Shown piece by piece: positions 9,601 to 16,553 of a stretch of DNA of 58,730 nucleotides. The stretch lies in assembly GCA_040007095.1 (NCBI GenBank), contig JBDTVS010000075.1:1-58730 (forward strand), given 5' to 3'. This stretch comes from JBDTVS01 sp040007095 (GTDB lineage: Bacteria > Acidobacteriota > Vicinamibacteria > Vicinamibacterales > CAVVIG01). The notes under the pieces are model-generated. The model made no database searches. It had not been told where the DNA came from and saw only the letters and a program-made list of their open reading frames with translations. Within the stretch, counting starts at the first letter, position 1, and each line of letters begins with the position of its first letter. The translations under genes and the position numbers were made by a program.

Positions 9601-10240
9601 CGCGAATCAGGGTAAACGCGCGTGGCGGCTGCTCGGTCTGAATCCTGACCAGGCTCCGTTTGCCGGTCGCGGGATCGTTGTCGATCCGCTGCACGTGCTG
9701 CACGTCGAAGCCGGTGCGTCCAGCGTGTTTCCCGTCGAGCAACTGCTGAAATTCACGACGGACGGCCGCGTCCATTTCGACAGGCGCGGTGTAGTGCACC
9801 CGCACGTAATCGGGCTGAAAGGACAAACATTGATAATCCTCCACGCCGGGCACAGGCATCCGGCTGGCGATGGCGCTGTCAGCCATGCGCCAGGCTGTCT
9901 GGTCGTAGACAAAGATGCCGAGCTGTCCCGACGAGCCCGAACTGTGAATCACAACACAGTTGCCGGTCAGCCGCTGCTTCGGATCGGGACTGTCATGGAT
10001 CCATCTCTCGAGCGCGTGTCGCTGGAGTCGAGGGTCCGTGACGACCAGATCGAAATTCTCCATCAGCACTTGTTTGGAGACAAAAGGCAAGTCCCGCACG
10101 GAAATCTCGCCGAGATCTCTCTCGGACATTCCGTGTTGTTCGTAATAATCTCGATAAAATCTAGACAACTTCCAGACATGACGGAGCAGCTTGCGCAGGC
10201 CTTGTTCTTGATATCGGGAAGGTGTCTTCAAGGTGTCCAT
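6602..10240 (-). CDS. NRPS-like enzyme: PaaK-like fragment, MbtH-like, A, PCP, TE
   Basis: A 1212-residue multidomain enzyme without a condensation domain. Residues about 1-215 resemble the front half of PaaK-like CoA ligases, with a nucleotide-loop-like SSGSSGQLG near 100. Residues about 237-285 resemble MbtH proteins (NAAGQYAMWPSG then PAGW). An adenylation domain follows at about 295-810: YTSGSTGQPKG at 446, YGQTE at 596, YKTGD at 686, GRADDQVKIRG at 704, and lysine in SSGKIDRG near 796. The carrier domain has GGHSL with Ser853. The thioesterase at about 905-1180 has GYCFGG, a cysteine where serine is usual, and His1156. The A4 motif reads FSSS, lacking the aspartate that binds an alpha-amino group, so the substrate may not be an ordinary amino acid. 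No tailoring gene is adjacent. Confidence 0.9.
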   Translation of the reverse strand: MDTLKTPSRYQEQGLRKLLRHVWKLSRFYRDYYEQHGMSERDLGEISVRDLPFVSKQVLMENFDLVVTDPRLQRHALERWIHDSPDPKQRLTGNCVVIHSSGSSGQLGIFVYDQTAWRMADSAIASRMPVPGVEDYQCLSFQPDYVRVHYTAPVEMDAAVRREFQQLLDGKHAGRTGFDVQHVQRIDNDPATGKRSLVRIQTEQPPRAFTLIRGGAGESPSEAAGRPQDEPTRDDAAYAVVVNAAGQYAMWPSGDAIPAGWSGTGWSGTTADCAAAVRRARSEETRRAVPADIEGDCIHQLFEKHAARIPRELAVVSGTQSLTYGELNARANQLAHRLRALGVGVGTLVAMCVGRNLNMPVGILGILKAGGAWVPTDPTHPTRRKQRVLEDAGVKFLITETSLAAGIAGHDVTTVLLDDDWSAMACFDASDPENLSGPADLAYVMYTSGSTGQPKGVMLSHGNVSHYLGALHGSLAVNAQDTYLHTATIAFSSSVRQLLAPLTCGAAVVIASAEEVREPLSLFETIRAQRVTILDIVPSYWRACIDALTEIDSRTRARLLDNELRLVLSASEPLPPDLPGKWRVGLGHLSQMINMYGQTETTGIVATLPIASLDRPGDQMVGIGAPIAGVRIDVLDDRHCVVPIGVIGEICVGGPTVGRGYLNLPASTTEKFVPDPFGQDAACRMYKTGDLARFLPSGDMQFLGRADDQVKIRGMRIEPGEIVAALNQHPALKEAIVVAKDDESHTRRLVAYVIPRDGQAPTSTVLRAFLGGKIPEYMIPSAFVVMASLPRLSSGKIDRGALPAPDNARPELDRPFVAARNDLEKQLVGMWQAVLPGGAIGVTDNFFDLGGHSLSALHLLSHLSKSFGRKLPLAILHQAPTIEELAIALADDRLSVSLSSLVAIQPHGAKPPFFWIHGEVSDVFLPRYLDSDQPLYGLAHQSEDGSPARYTTVEAMASHYLQEMQTVQPDGPYFLGGYCFGGLIGFEIARQLNEQGQEVALLVALEPGLLKTSKSSSPQEMPVIAQSGTAARIREEFGRHFEQMRTLERRQQVAYLWTKARNLTVRWTAKMTFPARVLLRSAVCALCVRLGVAIPASLRSFYILRVYRRARCAYTLRPLSGAVTLFVQATRDNAPSHWDGLACEGVEVHEIPLVNHTDILKEPHVRVWAEKLKTSLLRARSRTQRKTFLDQSQDVALAGSADRLLAGRGSRQ

Positions 10241-10747
10241 ACGAGTTCACATCACGATCTGCACCGGAAGTCCCGGTTGACGGGGCCACATGTTCGCGGA
10301 AGGTCAGAGATTCGAGGGAGTGCTTTCGTCAGCGCAGTGCTCTGCGATGAAGACCGTGTCGACAGCCCTGCCTATGCATCCAGGGAAGCAGCGCTGCAAT
10401 ACAGGTACCCGTGCGTAAGGAACTTGCTTGTTCTCGAATGTTTCTGAGGATTTTGCGTTTCCTGGCGACGTTGCTCTTCCCGCAAAGACTCCCGCAATTC
10501 CCGGTCGTTGCGCCTTGCCGACGCGACGCTTCGTCCTCTCGGTGCGACACCAGACGTCCACCGTGCGCTGCTGACTGTCCAACAGTGATGGACCGTGTCG
10601 CCCGGTGATGATCCGGGAGGCTCGAATTGGCGGTTTGTGGAAGAAGCGGGGAGGGGAGAAACGCTGACGCCGTGAACGGCCGGAGGAGGGTGTGAACGGG
10701 CAGGCGTTTCGATGTCGCCTGCCTCGCTCACATCGAACGAATGCCGC
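10241..10747. other. Gene-free stretch between osmC-like gene and NRPS-like gene
   Basis: This 507-base gap should hold the promoter of the NRPS-like gene. I see no convincing gene. It contains the truncated 160-nt-type repeat described separately (10463-10571). The rest shows no clear terminator or promoter motif. Confidence 0.6.
10463..10571 (-). repeat. 160-nt structured repeat, truncated copy
   Basis: On the minus strand this copy aligns with the three other copies (21822, 40757 and 42579). It has the GTCTGG...GCACCGAGA left segment shared with the 40757 copy at the same offset, a GCGTC...GGCGC small stem, and a GCGGGAGTCTTTGCGGGA core. The 3' part after GCCAGG no longer matches (no GGATGCATCG loop) and its terminal stem is doubtful. 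It is therefore read as decayed or truncated. Confidence 0.7.
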
Positions 10748-11188
10748 TCAACCCACCGTGGCGTCGAGCGTGATGGTCATCGTGCCGCGGTACGCGTTCG
10801 AGACCGGGCAGCGGCCTTCGGCTTCTGCCGCCACCCCGGCGAACTGCGACGGTTCAAGGCCGGTCAGGCCGTAGGCCACGACGGTCAAGTGGGACGAGAC
10901 GATCTTTATCCCGGCCTCTCCCTTGTCCGCGGTGACCTTCGCGGTGACGACGGTGCGCTCGGCAGCCGCACTCTTGCGGCCGAGGGTGCCGTTCAAGGCC
11001 ATCGCGAAGCAGACCGCATGCGCCGCGGCCATGAGCTCCTCGGGGCTGGTCTTGCCTCCGGCATCGCCGATACGCGATGGAAACGTGACCGGGAGTGTGA
11101 ATGCGCCGCTGCCGGCCTTGGCCTCTCCCTTTCCTTCCATCACCGATCCGTGCCAGTCAACTTCGACGTGTCGCTCAAATGTCGCCAC
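10748..11188 (-). CDS. OsmC-family peroxiredoxin
   Basis: A 146-residue cytosolic protein of the OsmC/Ohr family, which reduces organic hydroperoxides with a cysteine pair. The start MATFERHVEVDWHGSVMEG is typical of OsmC. The two reactive cysteines are in AAAHAVCFAMAL near residue 60 and EGRCPVSNAYRG near 126. The preceding GGKTSPEELMAAAH is the family signature. The length is normal. It lies alone between a membrane-protein gene and the NRPS-like region, separated by gaps on both sides, so it is probably its own transcript. OsmC rather than Ohr is favoured by the N-terminal tryptophan motif. Confidence 0.92.
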   Translation of the reverse strand: MATFERHVEVDWHGSVMEGKGEAKAGSGAFTLPVTFPSRIGDAGGKTSPEELMAAAHAVCFAMALNGTLGRKSAAAERTVVTAKVTADKGEAGIKIVSSHLTVVAYGLTGLEPSQFAGVAAEAEGRCPVSNAYRGTMTITLDATVG

Positions 11189-11227
11189 TGCAATCCTCCA
11201 ATCGGGACGGTCGGAGACCGCACCCTG

Positions 11228-11824
11228 TTAACGTTTTCGGCTGCTCGTACCGAGCTGAACGCCCGTGCCGACCAGCCCGAGCACGACCCACGCAATCAGC
11301 ACCCAGACCTGGCCGGTCATCGCGGTGGTTGGATACAGAATCCAGGCGTCGGACACGGCCTCCGCCGCGCGCCGATCCCCCATCAGCGTCAGCGCGCCGA
11401 TGATAATCGTCCACGCGCCGCCGAACGCCGTACTGACGACGATGACGTAACGCTGCAGGACGAGCGCCGTCAGCGTGCCGAGCGCCGCGAACAATAGCAC
11501 GAGAACCCACGGCGGATCGACGGGTGAGAATCGCGCCCACGCGGTCAACGCGATGAACACGCCGAGGCCGGCGCCGACGAGCGCAATGCCGACGAAATAC
11601 GCAAAAAACAACAGCCCCGCACCGAGGACCCCGCCGACGAGCGCGGCCATCAGCAGCCCGGCCGAGTTGCCGCTGCTCAAGATCGAGCTTGCCAGCATCG
11701 CGCCGGCAATGAACCCGTAAATCGCCAGCACGATGCGAAACCATCGGTACCCGGCAAGACAGGCGACGGCGCCGCCCAGGACGAGCCCGATTGCGGCTGG
11801 TAGGCCGAACGAGACTGGCAACAT
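11228..11824 (-). CDS. TMEM198/DUF4203-like integral membrane protein
   Basis: A 198-residue, strongly hydrophobic protein with about six or seven membrane helices and a short basic cytoplasmic tail (TSSRKR). The Gly-rich N-terminus (GLVLGGAVACLAGYRWFRIVLAIYGFIAG, described here by its ends GLVLGG and YGFIAG) and the later VSTAFGGAWTIIIGA segment resemble the DUF4203/TMEM198 family, whose bacterial role is unknown. It begins nine bases after the stop of recR on the same strand and may be co-transcribed with it, but nothing links it to recombination. Confidence 0.75.
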   Translation of the reverse strand: MLPVSFGLPAAIGLVLGGAVACLAGYRWFRIVLAIYGFIAGAMLASSILSSGNSAGLLMAALVGGVLGAGLLFFAYFVGIALVGAGLGVFIALTAWARFSPVDPPWVLVLLFAALGTLTALVLQRYVIVVSTAFGGAWTIIIGALTLMGDRRAAEAVSDAWILYPTTAMTGQVWVLIAWVVLGLVGTGVQLGTSSRKR

Positions 11825-11832
11825 CCGTCAGG

Positions 11833-12426
11833 TCAGACCTCGCGGCGTCCTTCCATCGCCTTGTGCATCGTCACTTCGTCGGCATACTCGAGGTCGCTGC
11901 CGACCGGCACCCCCATGGCGATGCGCGTCACCTTCACGCCGAGCGGCTTGAGCAGGCGCGCCAGGTAGATCGCGGTGGCTTCCCCTTCCACGTTCGGATT
12001 CGTCGCGAGGATGATTTCCTCGACGCCGGCTGCGACCCGCGCCAGGAGCCCCTTGATCTTCAGGTCGTCTGGACCAATACCCTGCAGCGGCGACAGCGCA
12101 CCCATCAGCACGTGATAGGTCCCTTTGAACTCGCGCGTCTTCTCGATCGCCGCCACATTCGGCGCTTCTTCGACGACGCAGATGATCCGGTGATCGCGGC
12201 CCGGATTGCTGCAGTACGTGCACAGTTCGGCGTCGGCGATATTGTTGCAAGTCGAACAGAACGTGACGCGCTCTTTCACCTCGCGGACGGCGTCCACCAG
12301 CCGGTCGGTCAGGTCGCGCGGTGTTTTGAGGATGTGAAACGCGAGACGCTGCGCGCCTTTCGGACCAATGCCGGGCAGGCGCTGCAGTTCCTCGATCAGA
12401 CGGACGAGCGAATCGGGCAGAGACAT
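11833..12426 (-). CDS. recR: Recombination mediator RecR
   Basis: A 197-residue RecR of normal length. It acts with RecO (and RecF) to load RecA onto SSB-coated gaps. Landmarks in order: helix-hairpin-helix LQRLPGIGPKGAQRLAFH near residue 15, a four-cysteine zinc site CSTCNN...LCTYC at about 57-72, and a Toprim domain from about 80 (ICVVEEAPNVAAIEKT) with the NPNVEGEATAIYLARLL stretch near 145. It belongs to the conserved order SRP RNA-dnaX-ybaB-recR. A 205-base gap from ybaB is filled by repeat DNA. Confidence 0.97.
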   Translation of the reverse strand: MSLPDSLVRLIEELQRLPGIGPKGAQRLAFHILKTPRDLTDRLVDAVREVKERVTFCSTCNNIADAELCTYCSNPGRDHRIICVVEEAPNVAAIEKTREFKGTYHVLMGALSPLQGIGPDDLKIKGLLARVAAGVEEIILATNPNVEGEATAIYLARLLKPLGVKVTRIAMGVPVGSDLEYADEVTMHKAMEGRREV

Positions 12427-12427
12427 C

Positions 12428-12460
12428 AGGAAACTTGAAAGTTAGAAGCTGGAACTTGAA
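12428..12460. repeat. Heptad-like AACTTGA array, short
   Basis: Degenerate 7-8 bp units run gaaacttgaaagttagaa then gctggaacttgaag, immediately upstream of recR. They are the same kind as the longer inverted array at 54941-55053. Related short arrays are seen between genes in several bacterial phyla. Confidence 0.55.
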
Positions 12461-12483
12461 GCACGTTGCGAAATTAGATAATG

Positions 12484-12553
12484 AACCACAAAGGGCACAA
12501 AGATCACCAAGGAGACCGGGAGATTCCTGGTGTTCTTCGTGTCTTTATGGTTT
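12484..12553. repeat. Intergenic palindrome, AACCACAAAGG type (copy 1)
   Basis: Imperfect 70-bp palindrome. The left arm aaccacaaagggcacaaaga pairs with a right arm ending cgtgtctttatggtt. It lies in the ybaB-recR gap. Translating either strand gives NHKGHKDH-like peptides that are often mis-annotated as proteins. A second copy is at 23739. Confidence 0.8.
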
Positions 12554-12631
12554 CCGGAGTTCAATTCTGCAACGCGTTTCTCAGAGTTTCTGAGAAGTTC
12601 AGAAGTTGGCGGGCGCAGCCAGCGTGCACGC

Positions 12632-12922
12632 CTATAACTTCATGCCGGGCGGCAGCATACCGCCCATCTGCTGGGCCATCGCGTCGTCGGCTTTTCGCTG
12701 CGCGTCGTTGATGGCAGCCATGATCAGATCCTGCAGCATCTCGACGTCTTCCTTCGAGACGACTTCCGGGTCGATCTTCAGCGACTGCAGCTGTTTCGAG
12801 CCGTTGACCACGACGGTCACCATGCCGCCGCCGGCGTTACCCTCGACTCGCAACTCCGACATTTGCTTCTGCAGGCGCTCCTGCATCTGCTGGGCCTGCT
12901 TCATCATCTGTTGAATGTTCAC
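12632..12922 (-). CDS. ybaB: YbaB/EbfC nucleoid-associated protein
   Basis: A 96-residue DNA-binding protein of the YbaB/EbfC family: two helices around a short sheet, active as a dimer. It begins MNIQQMMKQAQQMQERLQ, has the conserved GNAGGGMVTVVVNG core, and ends with a glycine-rich GGMLPPGMKL tail, all typical. The start is GTG at 12922, overlapping the TGA of dnaX (GTGA), with GGAGGA just upstream inside dnaX. Translational coupling to dnaX is therefore likely. The order dnaX-ybaB-recR is widely conserved. Confidence 0.96.
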   Translation of the reverse strand: MNIQQMMKQAQQMQERLQKQMSELRVEGNAGGGMVTVVVNGSKQLQSLKIDPEVVSKEDVEMLQDLIMAAINDAQRKADDAMAQQMGGMLPPGMKL

Positions 12923-14685
12923 ATCTCCTCCACGTCCCGGATCTCCGCCGGAAACACTTCGAGGAGAGCCTGGACACCAGCGTCCGCGAGCGCCTGCTCG
13001 CGCAGTTCGATCTTTTTCGCGCCCGTAGCGTCGATCGGCAGCGCCCCGATCGAAGATGCCGCGGACGTCTCGGGCATCACGGCGGTCACCGCGATTCTGC
13101 GGCCGGAAATCTTCTGGGCCGCCGCTTCCAGCCAGACGCGGTTCTGCTCGCAGTTGTCGCGCAGCGCTCGCTGCGACGACGAAAACGAGAACGTCACCCG
13201 ATCCGCCGCGACCTCAATCTTCTGGGCCTGGACCACGACCGCGTTGTAGAACACGTGCTTCGACTTGCGAATCTCGGCGAGAAACGCGTCTTTGAAGTCG
13301 GCGCGGCTCTCGACCGGCGCCGGAGAAACGGGCGAAGGCGTAAGCGCCACGGGTCGGGCCGGCGGCGGCGCCGGCCTGGAAGGCGGCGCGTCAACAGTCT
13401 GGGCGCGTGGGACAACGCTTGCAGACGACTCGTTGCCGGAGGAGAAGCGTGTGGCGGGCGGAGCGAGCGGCGCGGGCTTCGATGCCGCCGGCGATAGGCT
13501 CGCGGACGCCGATCGCTGGGGGCCCGTCTTTTCCGGCTGATGGCGCCCCGCGCTGCCGGCACCCGCGATCAGCTCTTCGATCGGCATCAGCTTGCGAAGG
13601 TGCATCCACCGCAGCAGCGCCATCTCGAGGTGATAGCGCGGCTGCGCCGCCGCCCGGATGTCGAACTCCGCGCGGGTGAGCAGATCAAAGGCCCGCAAGA
13701 GATCTTCACGAGAGAATCTGGCGGCAAGCGCGAGCACCGTCTCGCGCTCCGCTTCACCGGCAATCTCGGGGTCGCTCGCGCGCGATGGGTCAACGTTCAG
13801 GATCAGGAGATCGCGGACCACCCTCGACAGCTCACGGCAGACCAGGCGGAGGTCGTATCCCAGGTCCACGGCCCGGGCAGCCAGCGCAAAGGAGGCCGGT
13901 GCATCTTCGTCCGCCACCGCCCTGACCGTATCGAGCAGCAGGTCGCGGCCGACCAGGCCGAGTACCGTCGAGACATCTTCGGTCGCGATGGTCTTGCCCG
14001 TGAACGCCAGGACCTGATCGAGCTTGCTCTGGCCGTCGCGCATGCTGCCGTCGGCGTCGCGCGCGATCAACTGCAGGGCGTCGTCGCCCACCGAGATCTG
14101 CTCGGCGTCGACGATCCGCCTGAGCTGGTCGGCGATCGCCTGCGTGCTGATCGTGCGGAACTCGTAGACCTGGGATCGCGAGCGCACCGTCTCGGGAATC
14201 TTCTCGACTTCGGTCGTCGCCATCATGAAGACGACGTGCGGCGGCGGCTCCTCGATCGACTTCAGCAGCGAGTTGAAGGAGGCCGGCGACAGCTGATGCA
14301 CTTCATCGATGATGAAGATCTTGTAGCGATTGCGCACCGGCCTGATCGCCAGGCCGGAAATGATCACCTCGCGAATGTTGTCGATGCCGGTGTGCGTCGC
14401 CGCATCGATTTCCAGGACGTCGATGTCCCGGCCTTCGGCAATCTCCACGCACGCCTCGCATGTGCCGCACGGGTCCGGCGTCGGGCCGTTCGTGCAGCTC
14501 AGCGCCCGCGCCAGAATCCGCGCCGTCGTCGTCTTGCCGACGCCCCGAGGACCGCCGAACACGAACGCCTGCGCGATCCGGCCGCTGGTCAACGCGTTGC
14601 GCAGCGTCCGCGTCACCGCCAACTGTCCGACGACATCGTCGAACCGCTGCGGCCGCCACTTACGGGCAATGACCTGGTAGGACAT
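12919..14685 (-). CDS. dnaX: DNA polymerase III subunit gamma/tau
   Basis: A 588-residue clamp-loader ATPase. Residues 1-230 hold the AAA+ module: Walker A GGPRGVGKTTTARIL near 45, a zinc module (CTNGPTPDPCGTCEAC, near 66-81), Walker B and sensor 1 in FIIDEVHQLSP and VVFMMATTEVEKIP. Domain III ends near 365. A proline/alanine-rich linker at about 380-460 leads to a C-terminal DUF-like tau region that would contact DnaE and DnaB. I saw no A-rich slippery heptamer in the linker, so the short gamma form, if made, would need another mechanism. It lies downstream of the SRP RNA gene and is coupled to ybaB. Confidence 0.97.
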   Translation of the reverse strand: MSYQVIARKWRPQRFDDVVGQLAVTRTLRNALTSGRIAQAFVFGGPRGVGKTTTARILARALSCTNGPTPDPCGTCEACVEIAEGRDIDVLEIDAATHTGIDNIREVIISGLAIRPVRNRYKIFIIDEVHQLSPASFNSLLKSIEEPPPHVVFMMATTEVEKIPETVRSRSQVYEFRTISTQAIADQLRRIVDAEQISVGDDALQLIARDADGSMRDGQSKLDQVLAFTGKTIATEDVSTVLGLVGRDLLLDTVRAVADEDAPASFALAARAVDLGYDLRLVCRELSRVVRDLLILNVDPSRASDPEIAGEAERETVLALAARFSREDLLRAFDLLTRAEFDIRAAAQPRYHLEMALLRWMHLRKLMPIEELIAGAGSAGRHQPEKTGPQRSASASLSPAASKPAPLAPPATRFSSGNESSASVVPRAQTVDAPPSRPAPPPARPVALTPSPVSPAPVESRADFKDAFLAEIRKSKHVFYNAVVVQAQKIEVAADRVTFSFSSSQRALRDNCEQNRVWLEAAAQKISGRRIAVTAVMPETSAASSIGALPIDATGAKKIELREQALADAGVQALLEVFPAEIRDVEEM

Positions 14686-14864
14686 TTGGGAGGTTACGAA
14701 CTCAGAGCCCGGCCGTCATCACATTCGACCACTGCACGCCGCGATCGCCGACAATTCCCCGCTTTCCCTACTCGATGCGCACAGGGGAGTCGGCGGCAAG
14801 ACCTCATGGTTCACACGCTCAGAGACGCGACCCAACAGGCAGAAGGGACTCGACAGGCTTGTGG

Positions 14865-14982
14865 GCTGAACCGCGATCCGGAGTGACTGCGGCACATGTG
14901 AGGATCTGCTTAGCGCTGCTGCCTTCCGGCCCTGACGCGGTTCGCAGGCTGACATTGCACAGGTTCCGGACCGCGGTGCAGC
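14865..14982 (-). ncRNA. ffs: Signal recognition particle RNA (small bacterial type)
   Basis: Read on the minus strand, the hallmark apical domain GTCAGGGCCGGAAGGCAGCAGC is split here as GTCAGGGCCGGAA and GGCAGCAGC. It contains the GGAA tetraloop and the asymmetric loop bound by Ffh. The ends pair: GCACCGCGGTCCGGA at the 5' side with TCCGGATCGCGGTT at the 3' side, with a single G-U. The length is about 105-118 nt, with no Alu domain, as in most Gram-negative bacteria. The exact ends are estimated from the helix. It lies just upstream of dnaX on the same strand, a conserved arrangement. Confidence 0.93.
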
Positions 14983-15001
14983 CCGCAAGAAATCGAGTGT
15001 A

Positions 15002-15790
15002 CTACACGGCCACGCGAGTCGCGAGCAGCAGATATTTCGCCAGCACTTCCCCGACGATGACCGCGAAAAAGTCCACGTAGAGGATGCCCGTCGCGGACTG
15101 CGTCGAGCGGATCTTCGCGGTTTCCCAAGTGAGATACGACAGTAGCGCCGGTCCTCCCAGACCGAACAGCACGCGTTGCCAGAAGAAGATGCCGCCGACC
15201 GAGAAGATGTAATGCCGGAAGCTGGGGCCCGCCCCCGGCTGCCACGTCTCGATCGCCACGATGACGGCCGCCAACACCACTGCCACCCGCACCACCAACG
15301 ACGCAATGTGCACCTTGACGATCGACTGCAGGTGCGAAACCTGCATCGACGGAAGGATGAGGTACCAGTGCCCGAGGATCATCGCCGTCGACGCGCCGCC
15401 GAGCAGCGCCGCCGAACTCAGAAAGCTCGCGATGGTCAGCACGGCGGACCCCGGCGTGCCCGTGGTCGTGATCGCCTGGGCAATCAAGGCGACCAGACCG
15501 CCGCCGCACGCCACCGTGACAAGGGCTGGACGGATCGACGCCAGCCCTCGGCCGACGCTCGCCCAGTAGATCACGGTTGCCGCTTCGGCCACGGCGAGCG
15601 CCACGAGACCGGTGACGGCAGCCGCGGACGGCGACAAGTCGGACGGCCGCAGCGCAAACGCCACGGCAATGAAGATCGCCGCCATCCCCGCATTGAATCG
15701 AAAGAACTTGACGCCCGCCTCGCGGGATACGAGCGCAAGCGTGAAGATGATCCCCAGGCCGAGATGGGTCAGGAAGAGAAAAAGGACCAC
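15002..15790 (-). CDS. Integral membrane protein, function unknown
   Basis: A 262-residue protein with about eight predicted hydrophobic segments and few charged residues. Visible conserved-looking motifs are MILGHWYLILPSM near residue 147, QSIVKVHIASLVVR near 165, FWQRVLFGLGGPALLSYLTWETAKI near 215 (given by its ends) and a C-terminal TGILYVDFFAVIVGEVLAKY. Histidines in GHWYL and KVH could bind metal or haem, but that is speculation. I do not recognise the family. It sits between the SRP RNA and the SOD gene with short gaps. Confidence 0.7.
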   Translation of the reverse strand: MVLFLFLTHLGLGIIFTLALVSREAGVKFFRFNAGMAAIFIAVAFALRPSDLSPSAAAVTGLVALAVAEAATVIYWASVGRGLASIRPALVTVACGGGLVALIAQAITTTGTPGSAVLTIASFLSSAALLGGASTAMILGHWYLILPSMQVSHLQSIVKVHIASLVVRVAVVLAAVIVAIETWQPGAGPSFRHYIFSVGGIFFWQRVLFGLGGPALLSYLTWETAKIRSTQSATGILYVDFFAVIVGEVLAKYLLLATRVAV

Positions 15791-15874
15791 GTTGGGCTAG
15801 TTGGGCGGGTGGGGACAGGTTGCGCGTCGGCAGGTGCCCATCAGAGCCACCTGCCCGACCCGCCTGACCTGCCG

Positions 15875-16474
15875 TTATCGCAGGCGCTTGTTGATCTCGT
15901 CCCAGTTCACGACGTTCCACCACGCACTGATGTAGTCGGGACGCCTGTTCTGGTACCTCAGATAGTACGCGTGCTCCCACACGTCGATGCCGAACACCGC
16001 CTTCTTGCCTTCCATCAGCGGGCTGTCCTGGTTCGGGGTGCTCTCGATCGCGAGCTTGCCGCCTTGATCGACCACCCACGCCCATCCGCTGCCGAAGCGG
16101 CCAACCCCGGCCTTGGCAAACTGCTCTTTGAACGTGTCGAAGCTGCCGAACGATGACGTAATCGCATCCGCGATCGCGCCGGTCGGGCTGCCGCCGGCGT
16201 TAGGTGCCATGATCTGCCAGAACATCGAGTGGTTGGCGTGGCCGCCGCCGTTGTTTCGCACGGCCGCGCGAATGTCTTCGGGCACGGTGCTGATGCCGCC
16301 AATCAGCTCTTCGACGCTCTTCGACTGCAGGTCGGGATGCTTCTCGAGGGCCGCGTTCAGGTTGTTGATGTAGGCCTGGTGATGCTTCCCGTGATGAATC
16401 TCCATCGTCTGTTTGTCGATGTGGGGTTCGAGCGCATCAGAGGCGTAGGGAAGCGGCGGAAGCGTGTAAGCCAT
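15875..16474 (-). CDS. sodA: Superoxide dismutase, Mn type (Fe/Mn family)
   Basis: A 199-residue Fe/Mn superoxide dismutase converting superoxide to peroxide and oxygen. The metal ligands are visible: His in IHHGKHHQAYINN near 28, His in GGHANHSMFW near 82, and Asp/His in DVWEHAYYLRY near 164-168. The glutamine in TPNQDSPL and GGHANH are features of the Mn-preferring branch, so manganese is inferred. No signal peptide is present, so it is cytosolic. The length is normal. It stands alone between the membrane protein and nadA. Confidence 0.95.
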   Translation of the reverse strand: MAYTLPPLPYASDALEPHIDKQTMEIHHGKHHQAYINNLNAALEKHPDLQSKSVEELIGGISTVPEDIRAAVRNNGGGHANHSMFWQIMAPNAGGSPTGAIADAITSSFGSFDTFKEQFAKAGVGRFGSGWAWVVDQGGKLAIESTPNQDSPLMEGKKAVFGIDVWEHAYYLRYQNRRPDYISAWWNVVNWDEINKRLR

Positions 16475-16553
16475 GGAAGTCTCCTTGTCGCCCTTCGACG
16501 GTTCACGACCCCGATCAGAGGCCGAAAGGACGCGTCAGGGCGCACACGACAGT

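Noticed and set aside
12481..12711. Small frame starting MNHKGHKDHQGD
   Set aside because: It begins in an intergenic palindrome and then runs into repeat and antisense of ybaB; such peptides are products of the repeat, not conserved proteins.
13270..13560. Programmed frameshift site in dnaX
   Set aside because: The linker region is GC-rich with no A-run heptamer and no obvious downstream stimulatory stem, so no basis to call a short gamma form.
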